Assembly: GCF_009362815.1 (NCBI RefSeq)
Contig: NZ_WHNX01000012.1
Location: 45,458 to 109,457, forward strand
Direction of reading: 5' to 3'
Length of the DNA: 64,000 nucleotides
Source: Alkalibaculum sporogenes
Lineage (GTDB): Bacteria > Bacillota > Clostridia > Eubacteriales > Alkalibacteraceae
The notes beneath the pieces were generated by a model that searched no databases, was not told where the DNA came from, and saw nothing but the letters and a program-made list of their open reading frames with translations. Of this stretch, positions 29,252 through 37,871 are shown one piece after another (position 1 is the stretch's first letter; every line of letters starts with the position of its first letter). The position numbers were made by a program, and so were the translations under genes.

Positions 29252-29761
29252 TTACACCATATCCCTTATACCATCTATCCCAAACAGCAATATACTTAAT
29301 TCATTTAACATCTGACCCATCCAGCGCCTAGGTGTATTGGCTCCACAGTTATATTTCATAACAATATCATCATAGGGGATACCTTTGATATAAAACATTT
29401 CTAATGCTTCATACTTCTCAGGCATATGTAACTTAATTTGCTTATGCTTTAAACTGGCAAGTGCTGCATCGATATGCGCAATCATGATTATTGTTTTAAC
29501 TTTGCTCTTTTTTATTGATAAAATATATAGATCATCTTTGTCCATTTCGTCGATTGCAATATTATCAAAGTCTATTGCGTTAATAGTTTCTACTGCTTTT
29601 AACGCGTGCTCTTGGAGGTCGTTGTAGTGCTTAAGGAGTAACTTAGTATTATGTAATACGCTTTTATTTTGTGCCGTTGCTTGCTCCTTAGTGTATAGCT
29701 TTATCGCCCTATAGGTCGCTTGATCTATTAAATCATTTATGTTCGTTCCGATTTTTGACAT
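29252..29761 (-). CDS. Phage late-gene transcription regulator (ArpU/sigma-like)
   Basis: 169 residues. The C-terminal part (MPEKYEALEMFYIKGIPYDDIVMKYNCGANTPRRWM) has the layout of a sigma-70 region 4-like helix-turn-helix, as in ArpU, RinA and DUF1492 late activators of Firmicutes phages. Its position, last of the early genes and just before packaging genes, supports a role in switching on the late operon. AAAGGAG precedes the ATG. Confidence 0.7.
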   Translation of the reverse strand: MSKIGTNINDLIDQATYRAIKLYTKEQATAQNKSVLHNTKLLLKHYNDLQEHALKAVETINAIDFDNIAIDEMDKDDLYILSIKKSKVKTIIMIAHIDAALASLKHKQIKLHMPEKYEALEMFYIKGIPYDDIVMKYNCGANTPRRWMGQMLNELSILLFGIDGIRDMV

Positions 29762-29822
29762 TTGGTACTCCTTTCTATTTCGTATTTTTCTTGAATTAAT
29801 ACTGTATTATTAACTAACCATT

Positions 29823-29852
29823 TTTCCATTTTTAACCTTTATCTGATATAAT
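29823..29852 (+). promoter_or_regulatory. Promoter of the Abi-alpha gene
   Basis: TTTCCA, 18-base spacer, perfect extended -10 TGATATAAT (29844-29852). It fires opposite to the surrounding lytic genes, consistent with lysogenic expression. Confidence 0.7.
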
Positions 29853-29874
29853 ATTATAAAAAAGGAGTGATTTC

Positions 29875-30651
29875 ATGGAATCTTTTAGCATTATAAAGTG
29901 TCCTCAATTTCTTGAAAACGCTATTTCCCCTCCAGCAAAAGAAATAGGCACAACAGTTGCTAATGTTTTTCACTTAGTTTTTAGTCCAATAAACTATAAT
30001 GTCGAAAAATTAAGAATTAAACAAGCCGAAAACTTAAAAATGTATGGAAGTGAAATTGAAAAAGAACTATCAAAAATCCCAGAAGAAAAACTTATTGAAC
30101 CTCCAATTAGTATTATCGGTCCTGCTTTAGAAGCGTCAAAATTCTACATAGATGAAAAAGAAATGCGAGAAATGTTTTCAAAGTTAATAGCATCTTCAAT
30201 GAATATGGACACTAGTTCAAAAGCTCATCATTCTTTCGTAGAAATAATAAAACAATTAAGTCCTATGGATGCTTCAAATTTAAAAATAATTTCAAATTCC
30301 AAAGGAGGATTGCCAATTGCTGAGTATAAGATAAATGTAAATACAGGGGGTTCAAATACTATTTTTACTCATGTCTTTCTTTCTAATCCTATTTACGATA
30401 ACAAAGATGAAATTGCAGCCTCAATCAGTAACTTAATTCGTTTGGGTTTGATCTCTGTAACTTATTCTTCTTATTTGATCAACCCAGAATTATATTCTAT
30501 ATTTGATAATGATTTAATATATAAAAATATTGTTAAAGAGGTTAATACTCTCGCGGGTAAACTAAATTATCCTTATACATCTGCTGAATACCAAAAAGGA
30601 GTTACTATAATTACACCACTAGGTAAAACCTTTTCTACCATTTGTTTTTGA
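29875..30651 (+). CDS. Abi-alpha (DUF4393) protein, putative anti-phage moron
   Basis: 258 residues with the DUF4393/Abi_alpha pattern: PPAKEIGTTVANVFHLVFSP, EKELSKIPEEKLIEPP, IGPALEASKFYIDEKEMREMF and SFVEIIKQLSPMDA. The family is named for abortive infection; its mechanism is unknown to me. It is the only gene within the lytic region on the plus strand, and has its own strong promoter and ribosome binding site, so it is probably expressed from the prophage and protects the lysogen against other phages. Confidence 0.8.
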   Translation: MESFSIIKCPQFLENAISPPAKEIGTTVANVFHLVFSPINYNVEKLRIKQAENLKMYGSEIEKELSKIPEEKLIEPPISIIGPALEASKFYIDEKEMREMFSKLIASSMNMDTSSKAHHSFVEIIKQLSPMDASNLKIISNSKGGLPIAEYKINVNTGGSNTIFTHVFLSNPIYDNKDEIAASISNLIRLGLISVTYSSYLINPELYSIFDNDLIYKNIVKEVNTLAGKLNYPYTSAEYQKGVTIITPLGKTFSTICF

Positions 30652-30652
30652 T

Positions 30653-30835
30653 CTATTTAACAATGTTTTTAATACTCTCAATAGTCGCATTTTTTATGTC
30701 GCATAAAAAAGCTTGATTTTGTTTATCTACTAGATCTAAATATTTGTTAAATTCAAGTCTAATGTAAATATAGGCTGTGATTATTGATAGTATAATGCTA
30801 ATCATTACAGTCCCAAAGTTAATTTCGTGAAACAT
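30653..30835 (-). CDS. Small single-pass membrane protein
   Basis: 60 residues with one hydrophobic helix (about 9-26) and a soluble helical tail (LEFNKYLDLVDKQNQAFL...). AAAGGAG upstream of the ATG supports translation. It converges with the Abi-alpha gene with one base between the two stops. Function unknown. Confidence 0.5.
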   Translation of the reverse strand: MFHEINFGTVMISIILSIITAYIYIRLEFNKYLDLVDKQNQAFLCDIKNATIESIKNIVK

Positions 30836-30895
30836 ATTAATCTCCTTTCTTAATTTATTTAACTACAGCCGCTGGCGTTTAATTTGGATTTCTAC

Positions 30896-31282
30896 TCATT
30901 GATCTGCCCCCTGACACCTGCTGCATAGATCATCTGCTACCCAGTAGCAGCCACCAGGGCAAGCGTTGTTCCATGTGCAGCCGCATACTTTGCAGGTTTG
31001 TTCTTCAAATGGATTTATTCCTGTATCATACTGTCCTTCCATTTGTCCTGAAAGGCTGGAATAAGGGCTAAGACATATTGGGGGATGAGTAGGGGCAACA
31101 CATACAAAATATATTACTCCTGTTTTATTTACTTCTTCTAGCTCTTCAGGAGATAGTTTCCAACAGCTCTCTACTCCAACGTTCCCATCTCCATAATTTA
31201 TCCGAGTAATTGGTAAATCTATCACATCCTCAAAGTTGCTTGTGAGTATTGAATTTGTTGTTTCAGTTATTATCGGTTTCAT
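30896..31282 (-). CDS. Cysteine-rich phage protein, probable zinc binding
   Basis: 128 residues. The C-terminal half has a dense set of cysteines (CKVCGCTWNNAC, GGCYWVADDLCSRC) that could form a treble-clef or ribbon zinc site. The ATG at 31282 follows AGGAGTGAGAGAA; the GTG at 31291 would sit on the ribosome binding site. No family recognised; such proteins recur next to RusA in Firmicutes prophages. Confidence 0.6.
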   Translation of the reverse strand: MKPIITETTNSILTSNFEDVIDLPITRINYGDGNVGVESCWKLSPEELEEVNKTGVIYFVCVAPTHPPICLSPYSSLSGQMEGQYDTGINPFEEQTCKVCGCTWNNACPGGCYWVADDLCSRCQGADQ

Positions 31283-31309
31283 TTCTCTCACTCCTATTTA
31301 TTTTATTAG

Positions 31310-31552
31310 TTAGCATTTGTTATCCGCTCCTAGTAAACTCAGTTGCTCAAATCGTTCTATATTATTACACCATTCTCTGTAAATTGGGAATAAGTACGTA
31401 TTACTACTCATTTGCATCTCACCATATTTATATTTTGAATCTTTAAAATGCACGTCCTTACCATCCATTTCATCAAGATGTTTAGAGTATGCTTTAATAT
31501 GATATTCGTAGACATCGGATTGTTTAAACTTCTCTTTGCTAAATACATACAT
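31310..31552 (-). CDS. Small phage early protein, unknown
   Basis: 80 residues, soluble, with a good AGGAGGG site and same-strand packing with its neighbours. No recognisable domain. Confidence 0.5.
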   Translation of the reverse strand: MYVFSKEKFKQSDVYEYHIKAYSKHLDEMDGKDVHFKDSKYKYGEMQMSSNTYLFPIYREWCNNIERFEQLSLLGADNKC

Positions 31553-31555
31553 TTG

Positions 31556-31708
31556 TTATCCCTCCTCAATCTCAAACTCCCTGGCATCCTTCCACCCGAT
31601 CAGCGGGATATGTACAGCAATGATTTCATTTGATTGATTACGTCTTACATCATCTGCCATGGCTCTGTATCCATCGGTTTTATGTTTAAGCTTATATAAT
31701 TTATTCAT
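31556..31708 (-). CDS. 50-residue phage early protein, unknown
   Basis: Open frame from ATG at 31708 with GGAGTGAGG upstream, ending four bases before the next ATG, whose ribosome binding site it contains. The spacing and coupling make it a likely real gene. No domain recognised. Confidence 0.6.
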   Translation of the reverse strand: MNKLYKLKHKTDGYRAMADDVRRNQSNEIIAVHIPLIGWKDAREFEIEEG

Positions 31709-31713
31709 AGCCC

Positions 31714-32226
31714 TCACTCCAAACTTTCAATGCTTATATAAATCCCTGGTATCATTGCCCAAAACTTTTCTATAATCTCTGAAGCTACCAAAGCATCATC
31801 TTTCCAGAATCCTAAATCGGTCATTACGTCTTTGAGCATCTTTTGCAAATTATCGGTGTCTGGCTTAGATGTCTTATATTCGCCGTCTTGATGCTTACCC
31901 GAGATAGGGAAACACCACTTTGTAACTAATCTAACTGCACTAGTATATTTTTCATCTGGCACATGCCTGGATAAGTGAGCGGTAAGCTTGGAACGTACTG
32001 CTTTTAGTTCTGCTGGCTCGTAGAATACTGGTTTGCCTTTTACCACTCTCACCTTTTTCATTTGATGAGTTGAAGTAGGAGGCAACATATGCAAGAAAAA
32101 CTCAATCGCCATATTATCAGCTTCAAAATCTTCGGGCCCCATATTTTCTAGACTTTCATCGTAAAGACCAGAATTTTGTAGATCTTCGTTAATTATCTCT
32201 TCCAAATGTTCTGGATACATTCCCAT
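31714..32226 (-). CDS. rusA: RusA-type Holliday junction resolvase
   Basis: 170 residues. The C-terminal segment KPDTDNLQKMLKDVMTDLGFWKDDALVASE matches the RusA signature: Asp residues of KPDxDN and the later DD pair bind Mg2+. It cuts Holliday junctions made during phage replication and recombination. The ATG at 32226 is preferred because AAGGTG lies 8 bases upstream. The N-terminal about 55 acidic residues are an extension beyond the typical RusA core. Confidence 0.85.
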   Translation of the reverse strand: MGMYPEHLEEIINEDLQNSGLYDESLENMGPEDFEADNMAIEFFLHMLPPTSTHQMKKVRVVKGKPVFYEPAELKAVRSKLTAHLSRHVPDEKYTSAVRLVTKWCFPISGKHQDGEYKTSKPDTDNLQKMLKDVMTDLGFWKDDALVASEIIEKFWAMIPGIYISIESLE

Positions 32227-32298
32227 TTGAATCACCTTCCTTTTATTTACATTTAATTATTGTGAGAAAAAACTCTTTAGTCATTGGATAGGGGAAGG

Positions 32299-32329
32299 AG
32301 TCGTCGTGCTTGCTTTACGCACGACTACT
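32299..32329. repeat. Hairpin upstream of the resolvase gene
   Basis: Ten-base stem with one mismatch (AGT-GTCGTGC against GCACGAC-ACT) around a 9-base loop. No T-tract. It lies between the repeat cluster and the resolvase gene and may be part of an origin or a processing site. Confidence 0.5.
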
Positions 32330-32344
32330 TACCCCCATGACCGT

Positions 32345-32535
32345 CAGGGAAGAAAAAAAATGTTATATATATATAGTGTTTTTTTCTTCCCTAGGGAAAA
32401 TAACTTAATTCATGTTTTTTTCCGTCAAAATTTCCGTAGGGAAAATAACATACTTTCTTCCTTTCCCTATTAGGGAAAATAACTTGTTTATGTTTTTTTC
32501 TTCCCTAGGGAAAGGAACGTAAATTTATGTTTTTT
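32345..32535. repeat. Iteron-like repeat cluster with TTCCCTAGGGAA palindromes
   Basis: TAGGGAAAATAAC occurs at 32392, 32437 and 32471, with a variant at 32506, spaced 45, 34 and 35 bases; TGTTTTTTTC-type tracts alternate with them. Half the copies sit in TTCCCTAGGGAA palindromes. The cluster lies next to the primase-helicase gene and overlaps its last codons. This is the layout of a phage replication origin, although regulatory function is equally possible. Confidence 0.65.
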
Positions 32536-34738
32536 TCCCTACAATACCCTCGTCAATCCAAAATCCTCCGTGTTCTTTTACTCGACTTCTCACCGTTTTA
32601 TCGGTAACACCCATGTATTCAGATAAGCTTTCGACAGTTACACTTCCATCAATTCCACAAGCTTCAAATGCTGTTTCAAAGGCTTCTTTGCGCTCTTTTG
32701 CCTTAGCTTCTTTCGGCTTTCGTTTCTCTATAGCTTTCTGCCAGGGAGCCTTTTCGCCCTCAGTATCTACATCCTTAAGGCTACCTACAGTGTCTACATT
32801 ATGAACAGGATAATCAAACCACAGATTAACTGGTGGGAACTTTGGAAACTCTCGTAAGGTACCCTCGATTCGCCATGCTGACCGTTGATGTGCTGACTTT
32901 TCGGCTTCGAATAAATCGTTTTGCATTGCTCTGTAAGTGTTAGAATTCATAAGATTTTTGCAATGGTCAATCATGGCACTTTGAGAGCATAAATCATCTA
33001 ATGACACCTCTTTATCCCAGTTGGGGACATGTTTTCTTAACCAGTTTTCACATACTTTACAGACTACTTTATTGGTCTCTTGTTTTAAGATCGCATCAGT
33101 TAATTCAAGTTCTATTAAGTCCATAAGCACATCAGGATCCCGAGCAAATACTCCAGATCCTGATGCTCTGTCCATACTTCTTTTACTACCTTGTGATCCT
33201 TTACTATGATGATGGCAATAAATTACGGCTGCACCTAGTTCAGTACATACGCGGTCAAACTGATTACAGAAGTTTGCCATTTGATCAGCGCTATTTTCAT
33301 CCCCTGTGATGACTTTGTAGATGGGATCTATGATGATAGCTATGTAATTCTTTTTTTGCGCTCTGCGAATGAGCTTTGGAGCTAACTTATCCATGGGAAC
33401 CGATTTTCCTCTTAGATTCCAGATGTCTATATTATTTAGGCTTTTAGGTTGCCAACCTAAGGCATTATATACATCTTTAAATCTATGTAAGCAGCTTGCT
33501 CTATCAAGCTCCAAATTAACATACATAATCTTACCCTGGGTACAATCCCAATTCATCCATTGTTTTCCTTCAGCAATGGCACAACATAGTTCAATGAGAG
33601 CGAATGATTTACCCGCTTTTGATGGACCTGCTAGTAACATCTTGTGACCTTGCCTTAGTACATTATTTATAAGAGGAGGGGCTAGATCGGGAAGATTATC
33701 CCAAACACTTGACATGCTTTCAGGTTCGGGTAGATCATCATTTATCCCTTCAATCCATTCCTGCCATTCCTTCCAGGATTCTTTACCCATATTTGTATCA
33801 ACAAGAAATTGTTTCTTTCCACTACGCATAACGCCAGGCATCCTGGATAAACGGGAAGGGTTACGATTTTGATTGTCAACTTTTAGTCCGTTTTTTTGAC
33901 ATACATTATATAAATAATCAACTCTTTTGCGGTATTCATCATAATTGGCTGCATCTATTTTAACAATTGCATGAAGGCTCTTTTTGCCACTATGAACAAG
34001 GCACGCTACAGGAAGTTCGAGTTCTCTAATAATAGCGTTCTGTTGGTCAATATCCATAGTGTCAGATTCTACTAAAGCGTATTTAAACTCTGTTACATTT
34101 TCGTTTTTAACACCTTTACCATCTAATGGATTAAATCGTATCCATGCGCCAACCTCTGGTTTATAATCACCTAGTACCGAACCTATATCACCCTTGCATT
34201 GATTAAGTTGTTGAATAAGTTCACCTGCAGTACGATCCCAACAACCTTTATTAGGAAGATACTTCCCGTCTTTTTCCCAACTCTCAGTAACATAACCAAC
34301 ATTTTCAGAAGCTTCAAATATGATTTCCAAGTACTTCACTAAGTGATTAACAGCATCCCAATACTCAGGCTCAATAACTTCTTTGCATTCAACCCAGTTT
34401 TTATCGACAATAACTAAATCTTCTTTGGCTCCAATAATGTCATCCCATTCTAATTCATGCCCTGACTTTTCAGGAGACCAACCATTATTCTTAGCCATTT
34501 GTATAATAGTCCCAGCAGTAACTGGAGAGGAAGTCCCCTGGAAGCTGTCCCATTTCCTAAAACACTCTCCCGTATGATATCTACTAACATCGCTACGGCT
34601 CCATGAGTCCCAGTCAGAGGCAGTATAGCCTGCCTCTTTAAGTCCCATTCCAACGTTTACCCACTCTTGATACTCAAGGGAAGAAGGTTCAATATATTCT
34701 AATATTTCAAGCAAATTTTTGTTATCCACAATTATCAT
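32525..34738 (-). CDS. Phage primase-helicase: PriCT-2 plus RepA-type AAA ATPase
   Basis: 737 residues. An N-terminal PriCT-2-like segment (LEILEYIEPSSLEYQEWVNVGMGLK, about 8-80) precedes a primase-like part with VACLVHSGKKSLHAIVKID (about 250-300, the archaeal/eukaryotic-type prim-pol fold). A RecA-like ATPase follows (about 360-560): Walker A AGPSKAGKS, Walker B IIIDPIYK, and CHHHSKGSQGSKRSMDRASGSG. The C-terminus looks like a winged helix (VESLSEYMGVTDKTVRSRVKEHGGFW). Probably primes and unwinds phage DNA. It overlaps the upstream helicase stop (ATGA). Confidence 0.85.
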   Translation of the reverse strand: MIIVDNKNLLEILEYIEPSSLEYQEWVNVGMGLKEAGYTASDWDSWSRSDVSRYHTGECFRKWDSFQGTSSPVTAGTIIQMAKNNGWSPEKSGHELEWDDIIGAKEDLVIVDKNWVECKEVIEPEYWDAVNHLVKYLEIIFEASENVGYVTESWEKDGKYLPNKGCWDRTAGELIQQLNQCKGDIGSVLGDYKPEVGAWIRFNPLDGKGVKNENVTEFKYALVESDTMDIDQQNAIIRELELPVACLVHSGKKSLHAIVKIDAANYDEYRKRVDYLYNVCQKNGLKVDNQNRNPSRLSRMPGVMRSGKKQFLVDTNMGKESWKEWQEWIEGINDDLPEPESMSSVWDNLPDLAPPLINNVLRQGHKMLLAGPSKAGKSFALIELCCAIAEGKQWMNWDCTQGKIMYVNLELDRASCLHRFKDVYNALGWQPKSLNNIDIWNLRGKSVPMDKLAPKLIRRAQKKNYIAIIIDPIYKVITGDENSADQMANFCNQFDRVCTELGAAVIYCHHHSKGSQGSKRSMDRASGSGVFARDPDVLMDLIELELTDAILKQETNKVVCKVCENWLRKHVPNWDKEVSLDDLCSQSAMIDHCKNLMNSNTYRAMQNDLFEAEKSAHQRSAWRIEGTLREFPKFPPVNLWFDYPVHNVDTVGSLKDVDTEGEKAPWQKAIEKRKPKEAKAKERKEAFETAFEACGIDGSVTVESLSEYMGVTDKTVRSRVKEHGGFWIDEGIVGKKT

Positions 34739-36315
34739 TCTCCCTTGTACTCAGCAGGATTGATATCTCGAGGTATCTTCCAACCATTAGCAGCAATTCG
34801 GTCAATTAAACTTTTAGTACTTTCAAATTGCCAGGTACCTACATGCTTAAAACCTCTACCTTCCAAAAACCTAATTTGTTTTGGAGTAGTTAGTCCATCC
34901 CAGCGGCGTTTGTCGAGTCGATCCAACAGCATGGCAGCCTTACCAGCACTTTCAATTTCATCTGGGAAAATCCCCATTTTTTCTAGTGTTTTGATTTGTT
35001 TTTGACTAGGCGGTCCCATTTCCCAACCAAACGCAGGAGTATAACTTGATAAGTCTTCAGATTGTATACTCATTTCAAATTGAAGTGGGTCTACTAACTT
35101 CCGTTTACGACTTTTCATTTCTTGCAGTTTTTTAGCTAAAGCTTCTTCTCTAGAAGCAACTACATCTTCAGTGGCTTGTAGTTCAGCTTCTTCGATGTCT
35201 ACTGGGCAACCAGATTCCTCAATGTTTTCAGTCATTTTCTTAGCGATCTCTTCGTTTTCGCAAATTAAGTGCGCTGGATGACAAAGTTCATGCTTTTCTG
35301 TATGCCATAAAAAATCTAGGAGTAATAGGTGGTCTTTATCAGGATAGAGTCTAGTTCCACGTCCTACCATTTGACTATATAAGCTTCGTATTTTAGTAGG
35401 CCTAAGAACCACCACACAATCCACAGAGGGACAATCCCAACCCTCTGTAAGTAACATAGAGTTACACAAGACGTTGTATTTACCAGCGTCAAAGTCTGCC
35501 AACACCTCAGCTCTGTCATGGCTGTTGCCATTGACCTCAGCAGCACTGAAACCTTTTGACGCTAAAATGTCCCGGAATTTCTGACTTGTTTTAACAAGGG
35601 GGAGGAAGATAACAGTTTTTCTATCCATGCAGTACTTTTGCATTTCATCTGCTATTTGATGTAAATAAGGATCCAATACGGTACCTATATCACTCATTTT
35701 AAAATCACCTGCTTGTTGCCCTACACCTGTTAAATCTAATTTCAGTGGAATTGTTTGTGCTTTAATAGGGGATAGGAATCCATCTTTAATTGCCTTTGGT
35801 AAAGTATATTCATAAGCTAAGCTCTCAAAATACTGTCCTAAGTTTTTCATATCTCCACGATCTGGGGTAGCAGTTACACCTAGCACTTTAGAACTGCTAA
35901 AATGGTTCAAAACACGTTGGTAACTATCAGATATACAATGATGCGCTTCATCCACGATAATTGAGTTAAAGTAGTCTGGAGGGAATTGGTTTAATCTCTT
36001 TTCTCTCATTAAAGTCTGAACAGATCCAACTACTACTCTAAACCAACTACCTAGTGAAGTTTCCTCTGCTTTTTCTGTTGCACATACTAACCCAGAGGCC
36101 TGGCCAAGTTTATCTGCTGCTTGATCTAATAATTCTCCACGGTGAGCAAGTATTAAAACACGCTCACCATTTCTAACACAATCCTCTGCAACCTTTGAAA
36201 AAACGATTGTCTTACCTGTGCCTGTGGGTAATACTAATAAAGTTTTCTTATTTCCTTTTTCCCATTCGGCTTGAATAGCTTCCTTTGCAGCCTCTTGGTA
36301 TGGTCTAAGTTGCAT
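34735..36315 (-). CDS. SF2 DEAD/DEAH-box helicase (SSL2/ResIII-like)
   Basis: 526 residues with all main motifs: Q-like RPYQ, motif I LPTGTGKT, motif II DEAHH, motif III GVTATPDRGD, and motifs V-VI (TEGWDCPSVDCVVVLRPT, QMVGRGTRLYPDKD). A charged C-terminal extension (about 340-526) has two copies of a PxxxQ-like segment (PPSQKQIKTLEKMGIFPDE, TTPKQIRFLEGRGFKH). Acts in phage replication or recombination. GGAGG before the ATG. Confidence 0.92.
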   Translation of the reverse strand: MQLRPYQEAAKEAIQAEWEKGNKKTLLVLPTGTGKTIVFSKVAEDCVRNGERVLILAHRGELLDQAADKLGQASGLVCATEKAEETSLGSWFRVVVGSVQTLMREKRLNQFPPDYFNSIIVDEAHHCISDSYQRVLNHFSSSKVLGVTATPDRGDMKNLGQYFESLAYEYTLPKAIKDGFLSPIKAQTIPLKLDLTGVGQQAGDFKMSDIGTVLDPYLHQIADEMQKYCMDRKTVIFLPLVKTSQKFRDILASKGFSAAEVNGNSHDRAEVLADFDAGKYNVLCNSMLLTEGWDCPSVDCVVVLRPTKIRSLYSQMVGRGTRLYPDKDHLLLLDFLWHTEKHELCHPAHLICENEEIAKKMTENIEESGCPVDIEEAELQATEDVVASREEALAKKLQEMKSRKRKLVDPLQFEMSIQSEDLSSYTPAFGWEMGPPSQKQIKTLEKMGIFPDEIESAGKAAMLLDRLDKRRWDGLTTPKQIRFLEGRGFKHVGTWQFESTKSLIDRIAANGWKIPRDINPAEYKGE

Positions 36316-36317
36316 AA

Positions 36318-36785
36318 CTAAAACCTCCCGGGCTCAAAAGTTTGTTGCTGTGGAGTTGATGTTTCAGTAGGTTCGTAAAATCTCTTAATTTCATTAGAAG
36401 ATCTTTCTTCACCGTCATCTGTTTTCCACTTTCTAATTCCAAGTTTGCATCTCCCGGTAGAACCTACAACCAAATTCCAGTTCATAGTCACACGTTCACC
36501 TTTCTTCTTTTGACCAATTCCTGTAAAAAATGCTGATAACATTCCCTCTGTAATAGTGTGTAAGAATAAATTATGCTTAATTGTAGAGATTCCTTCAGGG
36601 GTTTCAATCTTAATATGTACTACAGCTTTATTGCATGGTGGAAGCTTCTCACTTCCTGCGTGTCTGGCTCTTTCAAAATCAGTTATTACAAAATCGTAAT
36701 CCCCTTCTGGTAGTGTTATAAAATCCGGACTATCTTTTTCTATTTCATCTTCCCAACCTATTTCATTTCCCATATCAGTATTCAT
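36318..36785 (-). CDS. DUF669 protein, probable phage ssDNA-binding role
   Basis: 155 residues with the DUF669 pattern (LPEGDYDFVITDFERARH, PPCNKAVVHIKIE, FFTGIGQKKKGER). The family accompanies Sak4-type recombinases and is thought to act in single-strand binding or recombination; the function is not proven. It lies between the Sak4-like ATPase and the helicase. GAGGAGG before the ATG. Confidence 0.8.
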   Translation of the reverse strand: MNTDMGNEIGWEDEIEKDSPDFITLPEGDYDFVITDFERARHAGSEKLPPCNKAVVHIKIETPEGISTIKHNLFLHTITEGMLSAFFTGIGQKKKGERVTMNWNLVVGSTGRCKLGIRKWKTDDGEERSSNEIKRFYEPTETSTPQQQTFEPGRF

Positions 36786-37871
36786 TTATTTTTCCTCCTC
36801 ATTTCTTATGTCTAAAATTATTTTAAATACTTGTGCCCATGCTCCGACTAATACTCCAGATATAAAATCAGGGTCGTAATTTTTAAATGGAGTATTGGGA
36901 GGATAATATCCTCGTAACTCAACTGCTTTTTGAATTTCAGCTAAAGTTACCTTTCCATTTTCCATTAGATCTGCCAAAGGTTTGGGGACAAAATCTGAAT
37001 CAGCTTCCACAACTTCTGTAAAACCATCTATTTTATTATCTTTATTTGTTATTATCTCTGTTTGTGTATTAATTGTTTCGGCAACTTGAACAACAGGTTC
37101 AACAACTGACTTTTCTGTTTGATTTAAGGTGGGGATACAGTGAGCAATCTCCTGGTATTTGAATTCAAGCTGTTCTTTTAAATTATCCCTATTCTTTGCA
37201 TCCCAACAAGGGTGGTGGGTGGTATACATTACACGGTTACCACCTTGTGCTTTATTTTTTCCTTTTTGCACGCCTTGATTGTCCACGTTAACTACATAAG
37301 TTTTATAATTCGCAAAGAGAACCATATCAGCCCATTCTTTTAAAAGAGGGGCAGTCTTTTTTTGTAATTTCATTTCCCATCGATCATAAGATCCTAATTC
37401 ATCCGGTTGTTCAAATTTTCGCATTTGTGCATGAGCATTAATTACAACGTTTATTCCTAATTCAATAAGTTCTTCTAGTAAATTTAATAAACGACCAAAC
37501 TCTTCAGCTAGATATGTATAACCCTTGCCATATCCAAAATCTTCAATACCAATGATATTTTCTTTTCCTTTTGGAGGCAGCTTGTTTGCACATATATACT
37601 CAATGCATAATATTTCTGCCCAATCTGCTGTATCTATAACTAAAGTATCTAATGCCTGAGAGTTTGATTTTAAATATCTAATTTGTTCAATCAACAGAGT
37701 CCAGCTGCTAGGTCTGGGTGTTCTGGCGACGTCTAGATGTTTTGTGCTTCCTTCGGTATCTATAAAAATAGGGTGGGGGAAATGGGAAGCAAAAGTTGAC
37801 TTGCCAATTCCCTCCGGTCCATAAACAACAACTTTTTGGGCACTTTCAATTTTTCCCATTGTAATTTTCAT
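36786..37871 (-). CDS. Sak4-like RecA-fold ATPase (AAA_24)
   Basis: 361 residues. Walker A GPEGIGKS (about 18-25), a Walker B-like strand TLVIDTADW, and the INAHAQMRKFE sensor region match phage Sak4/AAA_24 recombination ATPases, which promote single-strand annealing together with a phage ssDNA-binding protein. Start 37871 is chosen because it forms a TGATG overlap with the upstream stop and follows GAAGG. The C-terminal about 110 residues are a divergent extension. Confidence 0.82.
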   Translation of the reverse strand: MKITMGKIESAQKVVVYGPEGIGKSTFASHFPHPIFIDTEGSTKHLDVARTPRPSSWTLLIEQIRYLKSNSQALDTLVIDTADWAEILCIEYICANKLPPKGKENIIGIEDFGYGKGYTYLAEEFGRLLNLLEELIELGINVVINAHAQMRKFEQPDELGSYDRWEMKLQKKTAPLLKEWADMVLFANYKTYVVNVDNQGVQKGKNKAQGGNRVMYTTHHPCWDAKNRDNLKEQLEFKYQEIAHCIPTLNQTEKSVVEPVVQVAETINTQTEIITNKDNKIDGFTEVVEADSDFVPKPLADLMENGKVTLAEIQKAVELRGYYPPNTPFKNYDPDFISGVLVGAWAQVFKIILDIRNEEEK

